Below are positions 1 through 10,355 of a DNA stretch of 64,000 bases, one piece after another. The stretch's first letter is position 1. The number at the start of each line of letters is the position of its first letter. Both the position numbers and the translations under genes were made by a program. The notes beneath the pieces were generated by a model, which ran no database searches, had not been told where the DNA came from, and was given only the letters and a program-made list of their open reading frames with translations. The stretch comes from an uncultured Aquimarina sp. (lineage in GTDB: Bacteria > Bacteroidota > Bacteroidia > Flavobacteriales > Flavobacteriaceae): assembly GCF_947500065.1 (NCBI RefSeq), contig NZ_CANMQT010000010.1, positions 1 to 64,000 on the forward strand, given 5' to 3'.

Positions 1-3000
1 ATATTACCTGTATTACTCACTGTAAATACATAGTTGATCGTATCTCCGGCATCGATGATACCGTTACCGTTTGTATCTACATAGGTATCTGTCTTAGTGA
101 TATCTAATAGTCCTTGTCTTAAGTCCGTTACTGTTGGATCATCTGGATTACCATCATTATCGTCATCTGTAGTATCCGAAGCATCATCAGGGTCATCGGA
201 TAAACTTGTAATTGTATTTCCGTTAAGGTCTTCAGCACTGACCGTAGCAGTATTACTAAAAGTACCTGCAGTAATATCTGCTGCAATAATAATATATGAA
301 GCAGTAAAAGTTGAGTTATCTGAATTTCCAGCTATTAAAGTAGCTAATGGACCTCCAGAAACTGTTACAACCGGATCTGCAACTGTGATATTAGTAATAT
401 CAGCAGTACCATTATTTGTCACAACAAAAACATAATTAATAGTATCTCCGGCATCAATGATACCATTGGTATTGGTATCTACATATGTATCTACTTTAGT
501 AATTTCAAGATCATTAACTACAGGATCTCTCCAGTCTGGTTCTGCACCAGGACTATCCGTATCCGGGAATGGATTTCCTGCGGTTTGTCCTCCATTGGTT
601 GGTCCTCCAGCATCAGTAGTACTCGTACCATCAGCATCAAAATTATCATCTAAACCATCTCCATCGGCATCAGCATTTGCAGGCACCGTATCTGCCACAC
701 CATCATCATCGGTATCATAGGCTTCAATAGTATCACTCTCACCATCTTCATCTGCATCCAGGTCGATATAATCTGCTCCGTCCCCTAATCCATCTGTGTT
801 TTCAGGAATAATAGGAGTTCCTACCAATCCACAGGTAGCTACTGAGCAATCTGCATCATATTGATCATCTATACCATCTCCATCAGTATCATTCCCTGCT
901 GGAGGAAAATATCCCGCAGTAGATTGTCCTTCAATGTTATCCACAATACCATCATCATCGGCATCGATATCCAAAAAGTTTGGTCCATCTCCCAAATTGG
1001 AATCGGAATTCGGTACTGGCAATCCTGTTCCTGTAGTTACTTCTCCTGCTCCACTTCCACTATCAATAGTATCAACATCATCCGCTAAACCGTCACCATC
1101 TGCATCTGGATCACTACTATCTTCAATACCATCGCCATCACTATCCGTAGTTCCTGCAAAATCAATATCAAATGCATCGTCAATACCATCTAAATCAATA
1201 TCAACTCCTCCAGTTACATTTACATCAACACTGTCTGGAATACCATCATTGTCTACATCTGCAACGGTATCATTTTGCCCATCCTGATTTACATCAATTC
1301 CTCCTGCTTCTATAACATCTACAATTCCATCATTATCACTATCCAGATCAAAATGATTTGGTATACCATCACCATCAAAGTCAAATACTGGATCTAAGGT
1401 ATCACAAATACCATTGAGATCAGCATCTAAACATACAGGTGCAGTTGCACTCCCATTATTATCAAAATCCTGGTAATTAGGAACTCCATCTGCATCTGCA
1501 TCCGCTGAAGGATCAACTCCCAAACTATTTTCCGCAGTATCCGGGATACCGTCATTGTCATCATCTAAATCTAATACATCTCCTACACTATCATTATCAT
1601 TATTATCAAAAGTAAGGTCACAGGCATCAGAAACTCCATCATTATCCGCATCAGGACCATCAATTTGTTGATAATCATCAGTACCATCTGTATCACCATC
1701 GGTAGGATCAGTATACCCATCAGTTCCTGAAGTAACTACTCCATTACCATCAACAGTTAAGCCTGCTCCAAAAGTTCCTGAACCTAACAAGCCATTAGTA
1801 TCACCATCGGTAAAACCTGATTCTAATACATCGTTACAACCATCCCCATCACTATCTAAACTTAAATGATCAGGATCTCCCGAACTATCGGTATTGGTTG
1901 GAACAGCAATTCCTGCTCCGCCATTAGCAGAATTAGGCACTCCGTTATTATTTGTAGCGTCTCCATCCGTGTCGTTCGCCTGGCCAGGATTTACACTACT
2001 TGGCGTTCCTCCTGTTTCTATTACATCGTAAATACCATCATTATCACTATCTAAATCATGATGATTAGGAACACCATCTCCATCAAAATCAAATATAGGA
2101 TCCAATGTATCACAAATACCATTGAGATCACCATCTAAACATACGGGAGCAGTTGCGCTACCATTATTATCAAAATCCTCATAATTTGGTATACCATCCA
2201 TATCTGCATCAGCAGATGGATCCACTCCCAAGCTATTTTCTGCTGTATCTAATATTCCATCATTATCATCATCCAAGTCTACAGCATCCCCTACACCATC
2301 CATATCGGTATCTGCAGCACTGAAAATCACTGTAACTGAAGACATAGCTGTTGCACAGTTAGTAAGTGTATATTCGAAAATATAAGTTCCATCGGTTAAT
2401 CCAGAACTATCCAAGGTTCCAAACCCAGAATCAAAATTTGCTCCAGGATTATCGCCAGCTCCATCCAGACTCCATAATCCACCTGTGTCAGGAGTTCCTA
2501 ACAATTCATTGAATAAAGTAACTATTCCTGAAGATCCATCTGCAAAAATTGTATTGTTAACCCCTGTATTGGGTGCTGATTGCACTGATACCGTTACCGA
2601 GCTTACACCATTCGTAACACAAGGAGCTACTGCACTAATCGTATAATCAAAAATATAAACTCCACCTGTAGTCGGATCATATGTTCCTGCACCCGCATTA
2701 AAATCTCCTCCAGGAGCATTTGGTGAAGTCCCCGAAATACTCCAGACTCCTCCTGCATCCGCTCCTGCAATCAGAGCATTTAAATCTACTACTGCATCTC
2801 CAGCACATGCATATTCATCTGTTTGAATACCTGGTTCTGGCTCATTCGTGACGGTAAGTCTCATCACATCTTCAGCACTACAACCTAATCCATTATCCAT
2901 CACTATTCTATACCAAGTAGTAGTTCCCGGAGAAACGGTTGGCGTAGTACTTATGTTTTCAAAAGGGCCACTCCAAGGGCCTGTAGAAGAAACTGTGCTA

Positions 3001-5453
3001 AAGCTCCATTCATATCCTCCAATACTCCTTACGTCAATACCAATAGCCGGATTGATCGAAATACTTGTATCTGTCTGACTAATAGCAGAATTAAAAGGAA
3101 CCTCATATATGGAAGCTGAAGCTGCATCACAACTATTATCATTAATTGGAACACTAATGGATCCACTTGTATAGGTTCTTATGTCTCCTGCTCCATCATC
3201 AAACGAAATTATAGCACCAGTAAGCACACCAAAATCTAAGTTTTCACAATCATAAATCTGAACTTTCCAACCTCCTTGTCCTGCATCAAATCCTACAAAA
3301 GGAGTAAAATCAATATTTTGTTGATTAATTCCTTCAAAATTAGTTCCAGCTCCATTTAATTGATAATCTTCATAATAAGCATTCCAAGTACCTGTTAAAG
3401 GGCCTCCTGGAGGTGTTCCTCCTACAGCGGGGTTATTGAATTGACATAAATCATATACCTGCGTACCTATAGAAGTATCATTCGTAAAATTTAGATTTAC
3501 TATATCATCTCCTTGATTACAAGCAAAACCTTGAGTATTCTCCCCTAAAGTTACCGTTTGCGTTTCGTCTGGGGACACCATAAAAAAGGCTAAGTCAGAA
3601 ATATATGAATGTGTTCCATCAAAAGTTACCGTGATTGTGGTACTCGCATCAACAATAAATGGTCTTTTAACAGGATCATAATACGTATACGTTGGGTTTA
3701 ATACCGTTCCTGCTCCTAAAATTGTTGCAGAATCTCCATTACATATTGACAAATCAATACCTGCATCAGCATCTAAACTCGAGTTCCACACCCAAGCACG
3801 ACCTTCAGTTTTAACACCACCATCATTTCTAACGACTAAATACCCTCCATCAGAAAGACCGGTTTGCACTGGGGCTGAGTTTAATGCGAACACATCATAT
3901 GAATTCGTAGCTGGATTAAAAATATACCAGTCGTAAGTCGCTCCAATAGCAGTTTCGCAACTTAATTCTCCGTTATTACCCGGTAGGTCAAAAATATAGA
4001 TAGGATCATCCGTTCCCTGAGAGTCTAGCGGATCTGTATACTCTGTCATTATATAAGCACAAGAAGAAGGAGAAGTCATTTCTAGTTCATTACCATCTAA
4101 TACAATAAGTACTACCGAAGTAAATGCATTATTGCAAGGAGAAGTTCCTGTTACATCGTATCTAAACACATAAGAACCTATACCTAATGCTGGAACGTTT
4201 ACTGTACTTCCTGCTAACTCTCCTGTTCCATCAACATCGACCCAAGTTCCTACATCCTGACTTCCGTCTAAAGCTGTATTTAAATCAATTGGAGGATCTG
4301 TACTAAAAACAACTAACGGACCTGTAACATTTCCTGAATTAGGCGTTTGTACAAGTGTAAAATCTATAGTAGAAGTTACAGAAACACCTCCATATTCATC
4401 AAACATTACAATCTCAATTTGTCGAGTAGTAGCTAAATCAGGACTAGAAGATGTATTCTTGTAATACAGCTCATCAATAATATCGTCAAAATCATTAAAA
4501 TCATTAGGACTTGGATCTCCATTTACTACTACAACTGATGTAGATCCATTCCCTGTAATATTTATATTTGGTAAGGTTAGCACTACAGAAAGTTCTTCTT
4601 CACCAATATTTTGTTCATTAATTAAATTAATCTCTACTCTTTGAATACCATGTGGAGCATTAATCAATAGGTCCGATCCGTCCAGGATTTCTGTACCGCT
4701 TGTACATGCTATACCACTAAAATCGATCCCACCTGCTCCCGTAGAATTATCATTATCTAATCTTACAAATGGTGCTGGTGCCAAACTCATAGTAAATGGT
4801 TCTCCCGACGCTGCTTCTGTTGGGTCAGTCACATAATATTCTACAGATAAAGTAGTAACTGCAATATTACTTTGCACTGTCCAATAAGTTCCTGCAGTAG
4901 TAATAGAAGCATTAGAACCGATGTGTATTTCTGATGTATTATTATTAGCTATAAAATGTCCTGCTTGACCAGAAGTCAAAGAACCCGAAAACTGAGCTCC
5001 TACATCAGCACTTGATATTTTAATATTTTCTGTCCTAATGAGTTCACTATGCTCTTGTGAACTCAATATCACATGAACAGGCTCACTAAATGTATAGGTA
5101 TAGGTATTCCCCGAAACACCCACGGTTGCTCTTGTATTATCGAAACTACTTGCAAAAATCAATCCTGGTGGTATTGCATTTACTGCGCCTCCCACTGTTG
5201 TCGATGGTGACCGATTAATATCCACTGTTACAAAAGTAGAACCATCGCCAACTGCAGAAAAACTACTGGTCTGAAAGTTATTTTCTGGTACAGTTCCAGA
5301 TAATAATCCCCAGGTATTTACTACCTGTGCATGCGTCTGATGGGAAATCAGTACTATCAGCATAAAAATCAGTAATGCTTTTACTTTATCGGAAAAAATT
5401 TCAGTAAAAATATTCATAAGCAATGGTATCGGTGTGTTATTCTTATTTTCCAT
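1..5453 (-). CDS. Giant secreted repeat protein (P-domain-like region, TSP3 and DUF7507/DUF11-type repeats), 3' part outside window
   Basis: The reading frame is open on the minus strand from an ATG at 5453 to base 1, about 1817 codons without a stop; the C-terminus lies outside. A signal peptide (residues ~23-43, ending ISHQTHA) marks export. Residues ~585-770 resemble a proprotein-convertase P-domain (DLAFFMVSPDETQ, later LTGTWNAYYED). Then come Ig/PKD-like stretches and, at ~1040-1630, many DxDxDG calcium-binding thrombospondin type 3 motifs such as DLDSDNDGI. Two repeats containing TKTDTYVDTNGNGIIDAGD-like sequence (about residues 1646 and 1783) are of the DUF7507/DUF11 type. Such proteins are typically T9SS-exported adhesins or matrix proteins; a C-terminal sorting domain would be expected beyond the edge. 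The exact role is unknown. A downstream ATG at 5417 is an alternative start. Confidence 0.85.
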   Translation of the reverse strand, partial: MENKNNTPIPLLMNIFTEIFSDKVKALLIFMLIVLISHQTHAQVVNTWGLLSGTVPENNFQTSSFSAVGDGSTFVTVDINRSPSTTVGGAVNAIPPGLIFASSFDNTRATVGVSGNTYTYTFSEPVHVILSSQEHSELIRTENIKISSADVGAQFSGSLTSGQAGHFIANNNTSEIHIGSNASITTAGTYWTVQSNIAVTTLSVEYYVTDPTEAASGEPFTMSLAPAPFVRLDNDNSTGAGGIDFSGIACTSGTEILDGSDLLINAPHGIQRVEINLINEQNIGEEELSVVLTLPNINITGNGSTSVVVVNGDPSPNDFNDFDDIIDELYYKNTSSSPDLATTRQIEIVMFDEYGGVSVTSTIDFTLVQTPNSGNVTGPLVVFSTDPPIDLNTALDGSQDVGTWVDVDGTGELAGSTVNVPALGIGSYVFRYDVTGTSPCNNAFTSVVLIVLDGNELEMTSPSSCAYIMTEYTDPLDSQGTDDPIYIFDLPGNNGELSCETAIGATYDWYIFNPATNSYDVFALNSAPVQTGLSDGGYLVVRNDGGVKTEGRAWVWNSSLDADAGIDLSICNGDSATILGAGTVLNPTYTYYDPVKRPFIVDASTTITVTFDGTHSYISDLAFFMVSPDETQTVTLGENTQGFACNQGDDIVNLNFTNDTSIGTQVYDLCQFNNPAVGGTPPGGPLTGTWNAYYEDYQLNGAGTNFEGINQQNIDFTPFVGFDAGQGGWKVQIYDCENLDFGVLTGAIISFDDGAGDIRTYTSGSISVPINDNSCDAASASIYEVPFNSAISQTDTSISINPAIGIDVRSIGGYEWSFSTVSSTGPWSGPFENISTTPTVSPGTTTWYRIVMDNGLGCSAEDVMRLTVTNEPEPGIQTDEYACAGDAVVDLNALIAGADAGGVWSISGTSPNAPGGDFNAGAGTYDPTTGGVYIFDYTISAVAPCVTNGVSSVTVSVQSAPNTGVNNTIFADGSSGIVTLFNELLGTPDTGGLWSLDGAGDNPGANFDSGFGTLDSSGLTDGTYIFEYTLTNCATAMSSVTVIFSAADTDMDGVGDAVDLDDDNDGILDTAENSLGVDPSADADMDGIPNYEDFDNNGSATAPVCLDGDLNGICDTLDPIFDFDGDGVPNHHDLDSDNDGIYDVIETGGTPSSVNPGQANDTDGDATNNNGVPNSANGGAGIAVPTNTDSSGDPDHLSLDSDGDGCNDVLESGFTDGDTNGLLGSGTFGAGLTVDGNGVVTSGTDGYTDPTDGDTDGTDDYQQIDGPDADNDGVSDACDLTFDNNDNDSVGDVLDLDDDNDGIPDTAENSLGVDPSADADADGVPNYQDFDNNGSATAPVCLDADLNGICDTLDPVFDFDGDGIPNHFDLDSDNDGIVDVIEAGGIDVNQDGQNDTVADVDNDGIPDSVDVNVTGGVDIDLDGIDDAFDIDFAGTTDSDGDGIEDSSDPDADGDGLADDVDTIDSGSGAGEVTTGTGLPVPNSDSNLGDGPNFLDIDADDDGIVDNIEGQSTAGYFPPAGNDTDGDGIDDQYDADCSVATCGLVGTPIIPENTDGLGDGADYIDLDADEDGESDTIEAYDTDDDGVADTVPANADADGDGLDDNFDADGTSTTDAGGPTNGGQTAGNPFPDTDSPGAEPDWRDPVVNDLEITKVDTYVDTNTNGIIDAGDTINYVFVVTNNGTADITNITVADPVVTVSGGPLATLIAGNSDNSTFTASYIIIAADITAGTFSNTATVSAEDLNGNTITSLSDDPDDASDTTDDDNDGNPDDPTVTDLRQGLLDITKTDTYVDTNGNGIIDAGDTINYVFTVSNTGN
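1340..2300 (-). repeat. Internal duplication of a ~75-codon TSP3 block
   Basis: Within the giant gene, about 225 bp at 2055-2280 and at 1350-1575 encode nearly the same peptide: AENSLGVDPSADAD, then DFDNNGSATAPVCLD, then DLNGICDTLDP. The DNA has diverged mainly at third codon positions. This indicates an older segmental duplication kept under selection, rather than a recent slippage event. Confidence 0.8.
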
Positions 5454-5594
5454 CTTTTTCTAAAAGATTTGATGTTTTTAGAGTGTTACCTTCTAGTATT
5501 ATGGCCATTAACCAAATAATACCAGAAAGAATCTTTCTTTTATTTCATTTCTAAATTATATGCATTTTGCACTTCTACTTTTTCATCATCTTGA

Positions 5595-6008
5595 TCACCG
5601 CATGTAATAGCCAACATCTTCTTTATTCATTATACTAGACAAATATCTCAGGTCATTATGGACGTCATGAGTTTCAGAATAAAATGTAACAACACCTTTA
5701 TCTTTTCCTACAGACACAGTATTTTCTGATTTCTTTGTTTGAATCATCTGTTTTTTAATCATTTTTATCTGATTACCATCATTACGTAATGATTGCATAT
5801 CAAATCCTAATACAGATGTTGCGTGATCCTTCTGCACATTATGACTATTAATTAACATGTCACAACTATCCATGTTTTCTGAAAGCAGATTTTGCGCATT
5901 TAATCCTACCGCCGAGCTAAGAATCAACAAGATGAATAGTGTTGTTACCTGCAGCACCTTCTTCTTGATTTTTCTGTGCTTTTTAAAATGTTTGCTTTTC
6001 TTTTTCAT
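5595..6008 (-). CDS. Small secreted protein of unknown function
   Basis: 137 residues. The N-terminus is very basic (MKKKSKHFKKHRKIKKK) and is followed by one hydrophobic segment ending near VGLNAQ, so it looks like a signal peptide with cleavage near residue 39. The rest is hydrophilic, with two Cys-free halves and the end NKEDVGYYMR. I do not recognise a family. It lies 141 bp upstream of the giant secreted protein on the same strand, so the two may be co-transcribed. Its composition is that of a normal gene, but without homologues its reality is only probable. Confidence 0.55.
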   Translation of the reverse strand: MKKKSKHFKKHRKIKKKVLQVTTLFILLILSSAVGLNAQNLLSENMDSCDMLINSHNVQKDHATSVLGFDMQSLRNDGNQIKMIKKQMIQTKKSENTVSVGKDKGVVTFYSETHDVHNDLRYLSSIMNKEDVGYYMR

Positions 6009-6973
6009 AGCATTTTTTTGGGACTCATTTTTTGTAGGCTTATTTAAGAGGGTATTGAAGGTCTTTTATATTTATAGCAAAGCACATACTACTGATATCA
6101 GTGTGCTTTATGAAATTCGTAATATTGAACTGGATATTAAAAGGGTTACAGAAGAATAAAGACATATTCACCCTAGTTTCTAACAATAAATTAATAAGGA
6201 AAATACACGTGGTATTCCCATATTTTTCCAACAGTTTATTGTTATATTTGAAATTAGAATCTGTATAGTTAATATACTTAAAGGAAAAAGAATCCGTTAG
6301 AATCTGTATATTATCTTTATTTACAGAAAAAGAATATATCATAATGGTTGATTTAGTTTTAAATTAATCGTTATCCAGACCCTGCTTTTGTTTGCTCGCC
6401 AAAGTTTTACAATTGCGGGGTTGCTTTTGTTTTATAAAATCATATTTGTCATTTTTTCTATTTTAAAAAAATTAGTGCGATCAGAAATAGATTGCTTCCT
6501 TGTATTATATTCGTAACTACTACTCATACATAAAAATGTATTATTATCTATAAAAGTCATACTAGATAATCTAGTAACTTTACGGCACATTATCAAAATC
6601 ACAAAAATGTAACAGGTGGGTAATAAGAAGTATCTTACCACTAATTGTCTTAATACAGAAAACATACTATTTCTCATAAGCAAACGCATTAGGCATTTAA
6701 GTTCATTATATATATGTGATCATGGGGCACACGATCATTACATACTAATTATGACTTATCGAATATAAAGTAACCTCTTAGCGAATAGAAAGATTTGACG
6801 ATCTTAATAAAAATTACGCAGACTTGCTTATGGGGTAGGAAAATTAATGTCTTATGTAATCTTTTTCTATAGGCTTGTTATTTTAAAATATACTATTTAC
6901 GTTTAGTTTTTTTTAACATTATAAATTTATAGATAAAACATTGATTTGCAGTAATCTATAAACTCAAAATAAC

Positions 6974-6988
6974 TACGGTAAAACCATA
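6974..6988 (-). promoter_or_regulatory. TACGGTAAAACCATA dyad, copy 1
   Basis: A 15-bp near-palindrome with half-sites TACGGT and ACCATA around AAA. The same motif, exact or with one change, recurs at 12691-12705 and 57583-57597, each time upstream of a signalling gene on the minus strand. Here the nearest minus-strand start is far away (6008), so the target is unclear. Inferred operator or processing site; no regulator is assigned. Confidence 0.4.
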
Positions 6989-7346
6989 AAGATAAAATTA
7001 AAGCTTATTTAACTTCATAAATTAAAGTAAAATCAAGATTATCCCAATTTTAACAAATGTTTCATAAATAAAAACGGAAAATTCCCTATTTTTTTATGAA
7101 TATCACATTTGTTATTTGGGGAAATAACACCTTTGAACTATGTTACATCTACTAAAAAGTAAAAATTTAACATAATCTAATTTATTAAAAATCAAGTTTT
7201 TGCGCATCAAATTACGCTTAAACAGTAAAAAAAAATGTGTATTTCACCTATAAAACTGATTCTTTAATCGTATTCGAAAAAGTAGCTCCTCAACCCTTTT
7301 TAACTACATACACCCCTCATAAACAATGCAATTCACTATATATCAA

Positions 7347-7379
7347 AACAAAAAAAGGACAGCAATCTGCTATCCTTTT
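7347..7379 (-). terminator. Rho-independent terminator of the NarL-type regulator
   Basis: On the minus strand, CAAAAGGATAGCA and TGCTGTCCTTTTTTTG form an 11-12 bp stem with one mismatch and a short loop, followed by a run of T. It sits 28 bp past the stop codon of the regulator. Confidence 0.75.
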
Positions 7380-7406
7380 GTAGTATTCTTCTGAGTTTTA
7401 TTGTCT

Positions 7407-8078
7407 CTATACAAAACCTCTTTTACGAGCTTCTTCTAATAACTTTTGGTCATCAGCTTTTGCGATAGAAAACATCTCTTTGATCTGGTTTTTACGTTTC
7501 TCGATCGCACTAAGTGATAAACTCACATAATTAGGCAGATTCTTTGTTTTTACTCCTCTGGATAAGTGATATAAAATCTTTAGGTTTTTTTCATCCAGTG
7601 AGAAATTATTAGTCATCATTTTTCTAAAATGATTATTTACTGTAGCACTATAATATGGAGTACCACTTACAATATTATTAAATGCTAATAATAACTCGCT
7701 AGAAGTAAGATCACTTTTTATCAAAAATCCTGATGGATTAATATTCTTTAATATATTATGAATTCTATGATCTTCTCTATGCATCGTAAGAATAATAATC
7801 TTGGCTTTGGGCAGTAATTCTTTTGCATGCTTTGCTAAATCCTCTCCGGATGTTATTGTTCCATCAGAAGAAGGTGGTAATTTAATATCCACAAAAAGCA
7901 TGTCATAAGGTGTAGTTTTAGAAGATTTCAGAATACTATCATATGCATCATCGCAATTAGATGCAATATCAATCTTGATCTGATATTCTTTTTGATTCTC
8001 TCCTAATAAGGTATTCTTGTATCCCTCGATAATCATAGGATGATCATCAATCATAAGAACTTTTAGCTTTTTCTTCAT
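7407..8078 (-). CDS. Response regulator, LuxR/NarL-like output
   Basis: 223 residues. The receiver domain fills about residues 5-130, with the acidic pair DD (11-12), phospho-acceptor Asp64 (LFVDIKLP) and Lys near SGFLIKSD. The C-terminal part (about 155-215: LSRGVKTKNLPNYVSLSLSAIEKRKNQIK) is a helix-turn-helix of the LuxR type, though diverged. It lies 110 bp downstream of the TPR histidine kinase on the same strand, so the two should form a two-component pair. This arrangement is common in Flavobacteriaceae. Target genes are unknown. Confidence 0.85.
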   Translation of the reverse strand: MKKKLKVLMIDDHPMIIEGYKNTLLGENQKEYQIKIDIASNCDDAYDSILKSSKTTPYDMLFVDIKLPPSSDGTITSGEDLAKHAKELLPKAKIIILTMHREDHRIHNILKNINPSGFLIKSDLTSSELLLAFNNIVSGTPYYSATVNNHFRKMMTNNFSLDEKNLKILYHLSRGVKTKNLPNYVSLSLSAIEKRKNQIKEMFSIAKADDQKLLEEARKRGFV

Positions 8079-8188
8079 CTTTAAAAATTTGTGTGTCTGT
8101 TGTTATCCTATCGGCTCTATATAGTAGTAACTATAATTATCACCTTTTTATTATATGGACACCGGATTTGATAACTTTTTTACATTAA

Positions 8189-10240
8189 TTAAATTGGTAT
8201 GCCTACAGATACTTTAGTACCTGAATCCTGATTACTTATAAAATCTACTACACCGTTCATTTGGGTAACTCTAGATGTAATATTTTTTAAACCAATTCCT
8301 CTTTTTACCTTACTACTTTTGAATCCTATTCCATCATCTAAAATAGTAAGATTTATTTTATCATCCACATAATCGAAGTTTATTTTTACGCTTTTTGCAC
8401 GAGCGTGCTTAAATATATTCTGTAATGACTCTTGTATAATACGGAATAGGTTTACTTTTTTCTGATCATCTATGGTCTCCCAATCAATATTTTCATCATT
8501 AGCAAATGCAAACTCCATTTTATGTACTGTACACAAATCACTCACCAAACTCTCTACCACATCTACATAGGCAATATCCGGTGATAAGGTATCGGTACCC
8601 AGATCATGAGATATGAGTCTGATTTCTTTTTCTATAGATTTTAGCTCATCTATATATTTATTCCTTGATTCTGTAAACCCATCATTAGCGCGCTGATTGA
8701 TCCCATCCAGACTTAATCGTACTCCAAACAATCTACCGAGTACACCATCATGCAATTCTTCTGACATGCGGTGTTGCTCTAGCTTACGCCCTTCTTCTAA
8801 CTTTAATTGCTGACTAAGCAGTAAGCGATAAATCTCTTGATTAGATTGCTGCTGATTTTGCTCGAATAGTAGTTCTTTATTACTCTGTTGCTGTCTAAAA
8901 ATTACATACCCTAATAAAAACAGGACTGACAATCCTAATATGGCGAAGATTAGTAATTCCTTTTCGCGACTAATTGCTGCTATTTCCTGCACTTTTTCTT
9001 CAGTTTCGAAACGTATTCGCGCTAGTTTATCCCTAAATGCTCTTTCCTCTTTCACCAAACTATCACTCAAACGGATGTATTTTCGAGCATAAACTAATCC
9101 ATTTTCATTATCTGAAACTTCGGACAGTAACTCATATGATTGGAGTAACTCCTCATTATTATTAACTTCTAAAGCTGCATTTTTAGCTCTTTCTGCGAAT
9201 GACTTTGCCAAACTATCATTTTCGTTTGATTTATAGTATTCAGCTAAATGAAGCGTATTAGTACTAATCCCTTGAATATCTGATATACTATCCCTAATAC
9301 TTAAAGATTCAAAAAAAGCTTCTGGTATATTTTCATTATCATTGGATAAAAACTTAACATAAGCCAAATTATCCAATAATAAGGCAAATGTTTTTGGGTT
9401 TTTATTCAAAAAATCATTGTAACTTAATGCTCGATTATAATATTCTTCGGCTTTCTTATATTTCTTATCTGATTTATAAACTGTACCAATATTATTATAA
9501 GAGGCAATGGTTTGAAAAACCTCTTTATTAGTATTCTTTGCATATTCAATAGATTGCAAATGATAATCAACTGAAGCCTCATATCTTTCAGTGTATTTTG
9601 CTAATATCCCTAAATTAGTGTAACATAATGGTAAATATTTAGGATTTTTAGATAATTTAAATTTTTTAATCGCCTCTATTGTCAATCCTTCACTTTGACT
9701 ATAATCTTTAACCTTTCTTAAGATCTTAGCCAAATCGGTTAAAACTTTTCCATGATCATACGCATATAGTAAAGGATCTAAATTATTCGCTTTATCAAAA
9801 GAAGCATAAATTTTTTCCGATTTGTCAAAGTTTTCATAGGCAATACCTAGGTCAGAATTTCTATAATACAATCCATTAAGAAAATATGACTTAGCCATAT
9901 TTAATGAATCCTTTAGAATTATAGATAAATCTAACGTCTTATCATTATGCTTTTTAAAATTGTCTAAGTCCTTAACACGATAGTATTCCAAAGAAATTTC
10001 ACGAAATTGGTTTAATTTATATAAACCATCATCTAAAGTAGAACTAATCGCATAAGCTTCTTTTAAACTTTCCTTCCTCTCTTTCAAAGATCTTTTTTTA
10101 TCCTTCGCTTCTTTTAAACTTGATTCTATTAAACCAAATCTTAATTCATCTCCACCTTTATATTCAATTTTATCCTCTTGACAAGAAGATAAATACAATA
10201 CAAAAAAGAAGCAAGCATACTTTATATGAAAACGAAACAT
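8189..10240 (-). CDS. TPR-containing sensor histidine kinase (HisKA_3)
   Basis: 683 residues. The N-terminus is a lipoprotein-like signal (FVLYLSSCQ). Tetratricopeptide-like repeats follow (for example YNNIGTVYKSDKKYKKAEEYY near 250), then one membrane segment near residues 427-447 (LLIFAILGLSVLFLLGYVIF). A short coiled stretch leads to a HisKA_3 dimerisation domain with the phospho-His in EELHDGVLG (about residue 496). The end is a HATPase_c domain with the N box (IIQESLQNIFKHA) and G boxes (DDGIGF, GIGLKNI). The periplasmic TPR domain probably senses a peptide or protein partner. It is expected to phosphorylate the downstream NarL-type regulator. A small acidic lipoprotein gene sits just upstream. 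Confidence 0.9.
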   Translation of the reverse strand: MFRFHIKYACFFFVLYLSSCQEDKIEYKGGDELRFGLIESSLKEAKDKKRSLKERKESLKEAYAISSTLDDGLYKLNQFREISLEYYRVKDLDNFKKHNDKTLDLSIILKDSLNMAKSYFLNGLYYRNSDLGIAYENFDKSEKIYASFDKANNLDPLLYAYDHGKVLTDLAKILRKVKDYSQSEGLTIEAIKKFKLSKNPKYLPLCYTNLGILAKYTERYEASVDYHLQSIEYAKNTNKEVFQTIASYNNIGTVYKSDKKYKKAEEYYNRALSYNDFLNKNPKTFALLLDNLAYVKFLSNDNENIPEAFFESLSIRDSISDIQGISTNTLHLAEYYKSNENDSLAKSFAERAKNAALEVNNNEELLQSYELLSEVSDNENGLVYARKYIRLSDSLVKEERAFRDKLARIRFETEEKVQEIAAISREKELLIFAILGLSVLFLLGYVIFRQQQSNKELLFEQNQQQSNQEIYRLLLSQQLKLEEGRKLEQHRMSEELHDGVLGRLFGVRLSLDGINQRANDGFTESRNKYIDELKSIEKEIRLISHDLGTDTLSPDIAYVDVVESLVSDLCTVHKMEFAFANDENIDWETIDDQKKVNLFRIIQESLQNIFKHARAKSVKINFDYVDDKINLTILDDGIGFKSSKVKRGIGLKNITSRVTQMNGVVDFISNQDSGTKVSVGIPI

Positions 10241-10282
10241 AAAAACTATTTTTTTATTCTAATTTAACGAAATAGAACACAA

Positions 10283-10334
10283 GATAAAAACAAAAAGTGT
10301 TACAATTCAAATTGTAACACTTTTTGTTTTTATC
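10283..10334. terminator. 52-bp perfect inverted repeat, bidirectional-type terminator
   Basis: Two 25-bp arms are exact reverse complements around CA: GATAAAAACAAAAAGTGTTA continues into CAATT and back. The T-rich outer arm gives a U tract in either direction. It lies between the small lipoprotein gene and the histidine kinase, both on the minus strand, so it should separate the two transcripts. Confidence 0.8.
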
Positions 10335-10355
10335 TATTTTTTGATATTTTTCGAC

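Larger units (their letters stand above)
6009..7406. other. Long AT-rich spacer with no supported gene
   Basis: About 1.4 kb between the secreted protein and the 3' end of the NarL-type regulator. Open frames at 6040-6342 and 6432-6689 (minus) have low-complexity Phe/Asn/Ile-rich composition and no domain, so I do not call them. A stem can be drawn at 6075-6104 (AAAGCACA / TGTGCTTT). One copy of the TACGGTAAAACCATA dyad lies at 6974. Promoters for the minus-strand secreted genes probably lie here. Confidence 0.5.

Noticed and set aside
97..3078. Plus-strand open frames rich in Ser, Ile and Pro
   Set aside because: They are antisense to the giant repeat gene and mirror its DxDxDG codons; the minus frame is continuous and has clear domains.
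6040..6689. Two minus-strand frames of 100 and 85 codons
   Set aside because: Low-complexity AT-driven composition, no signal, no domain and no recognisable start region.
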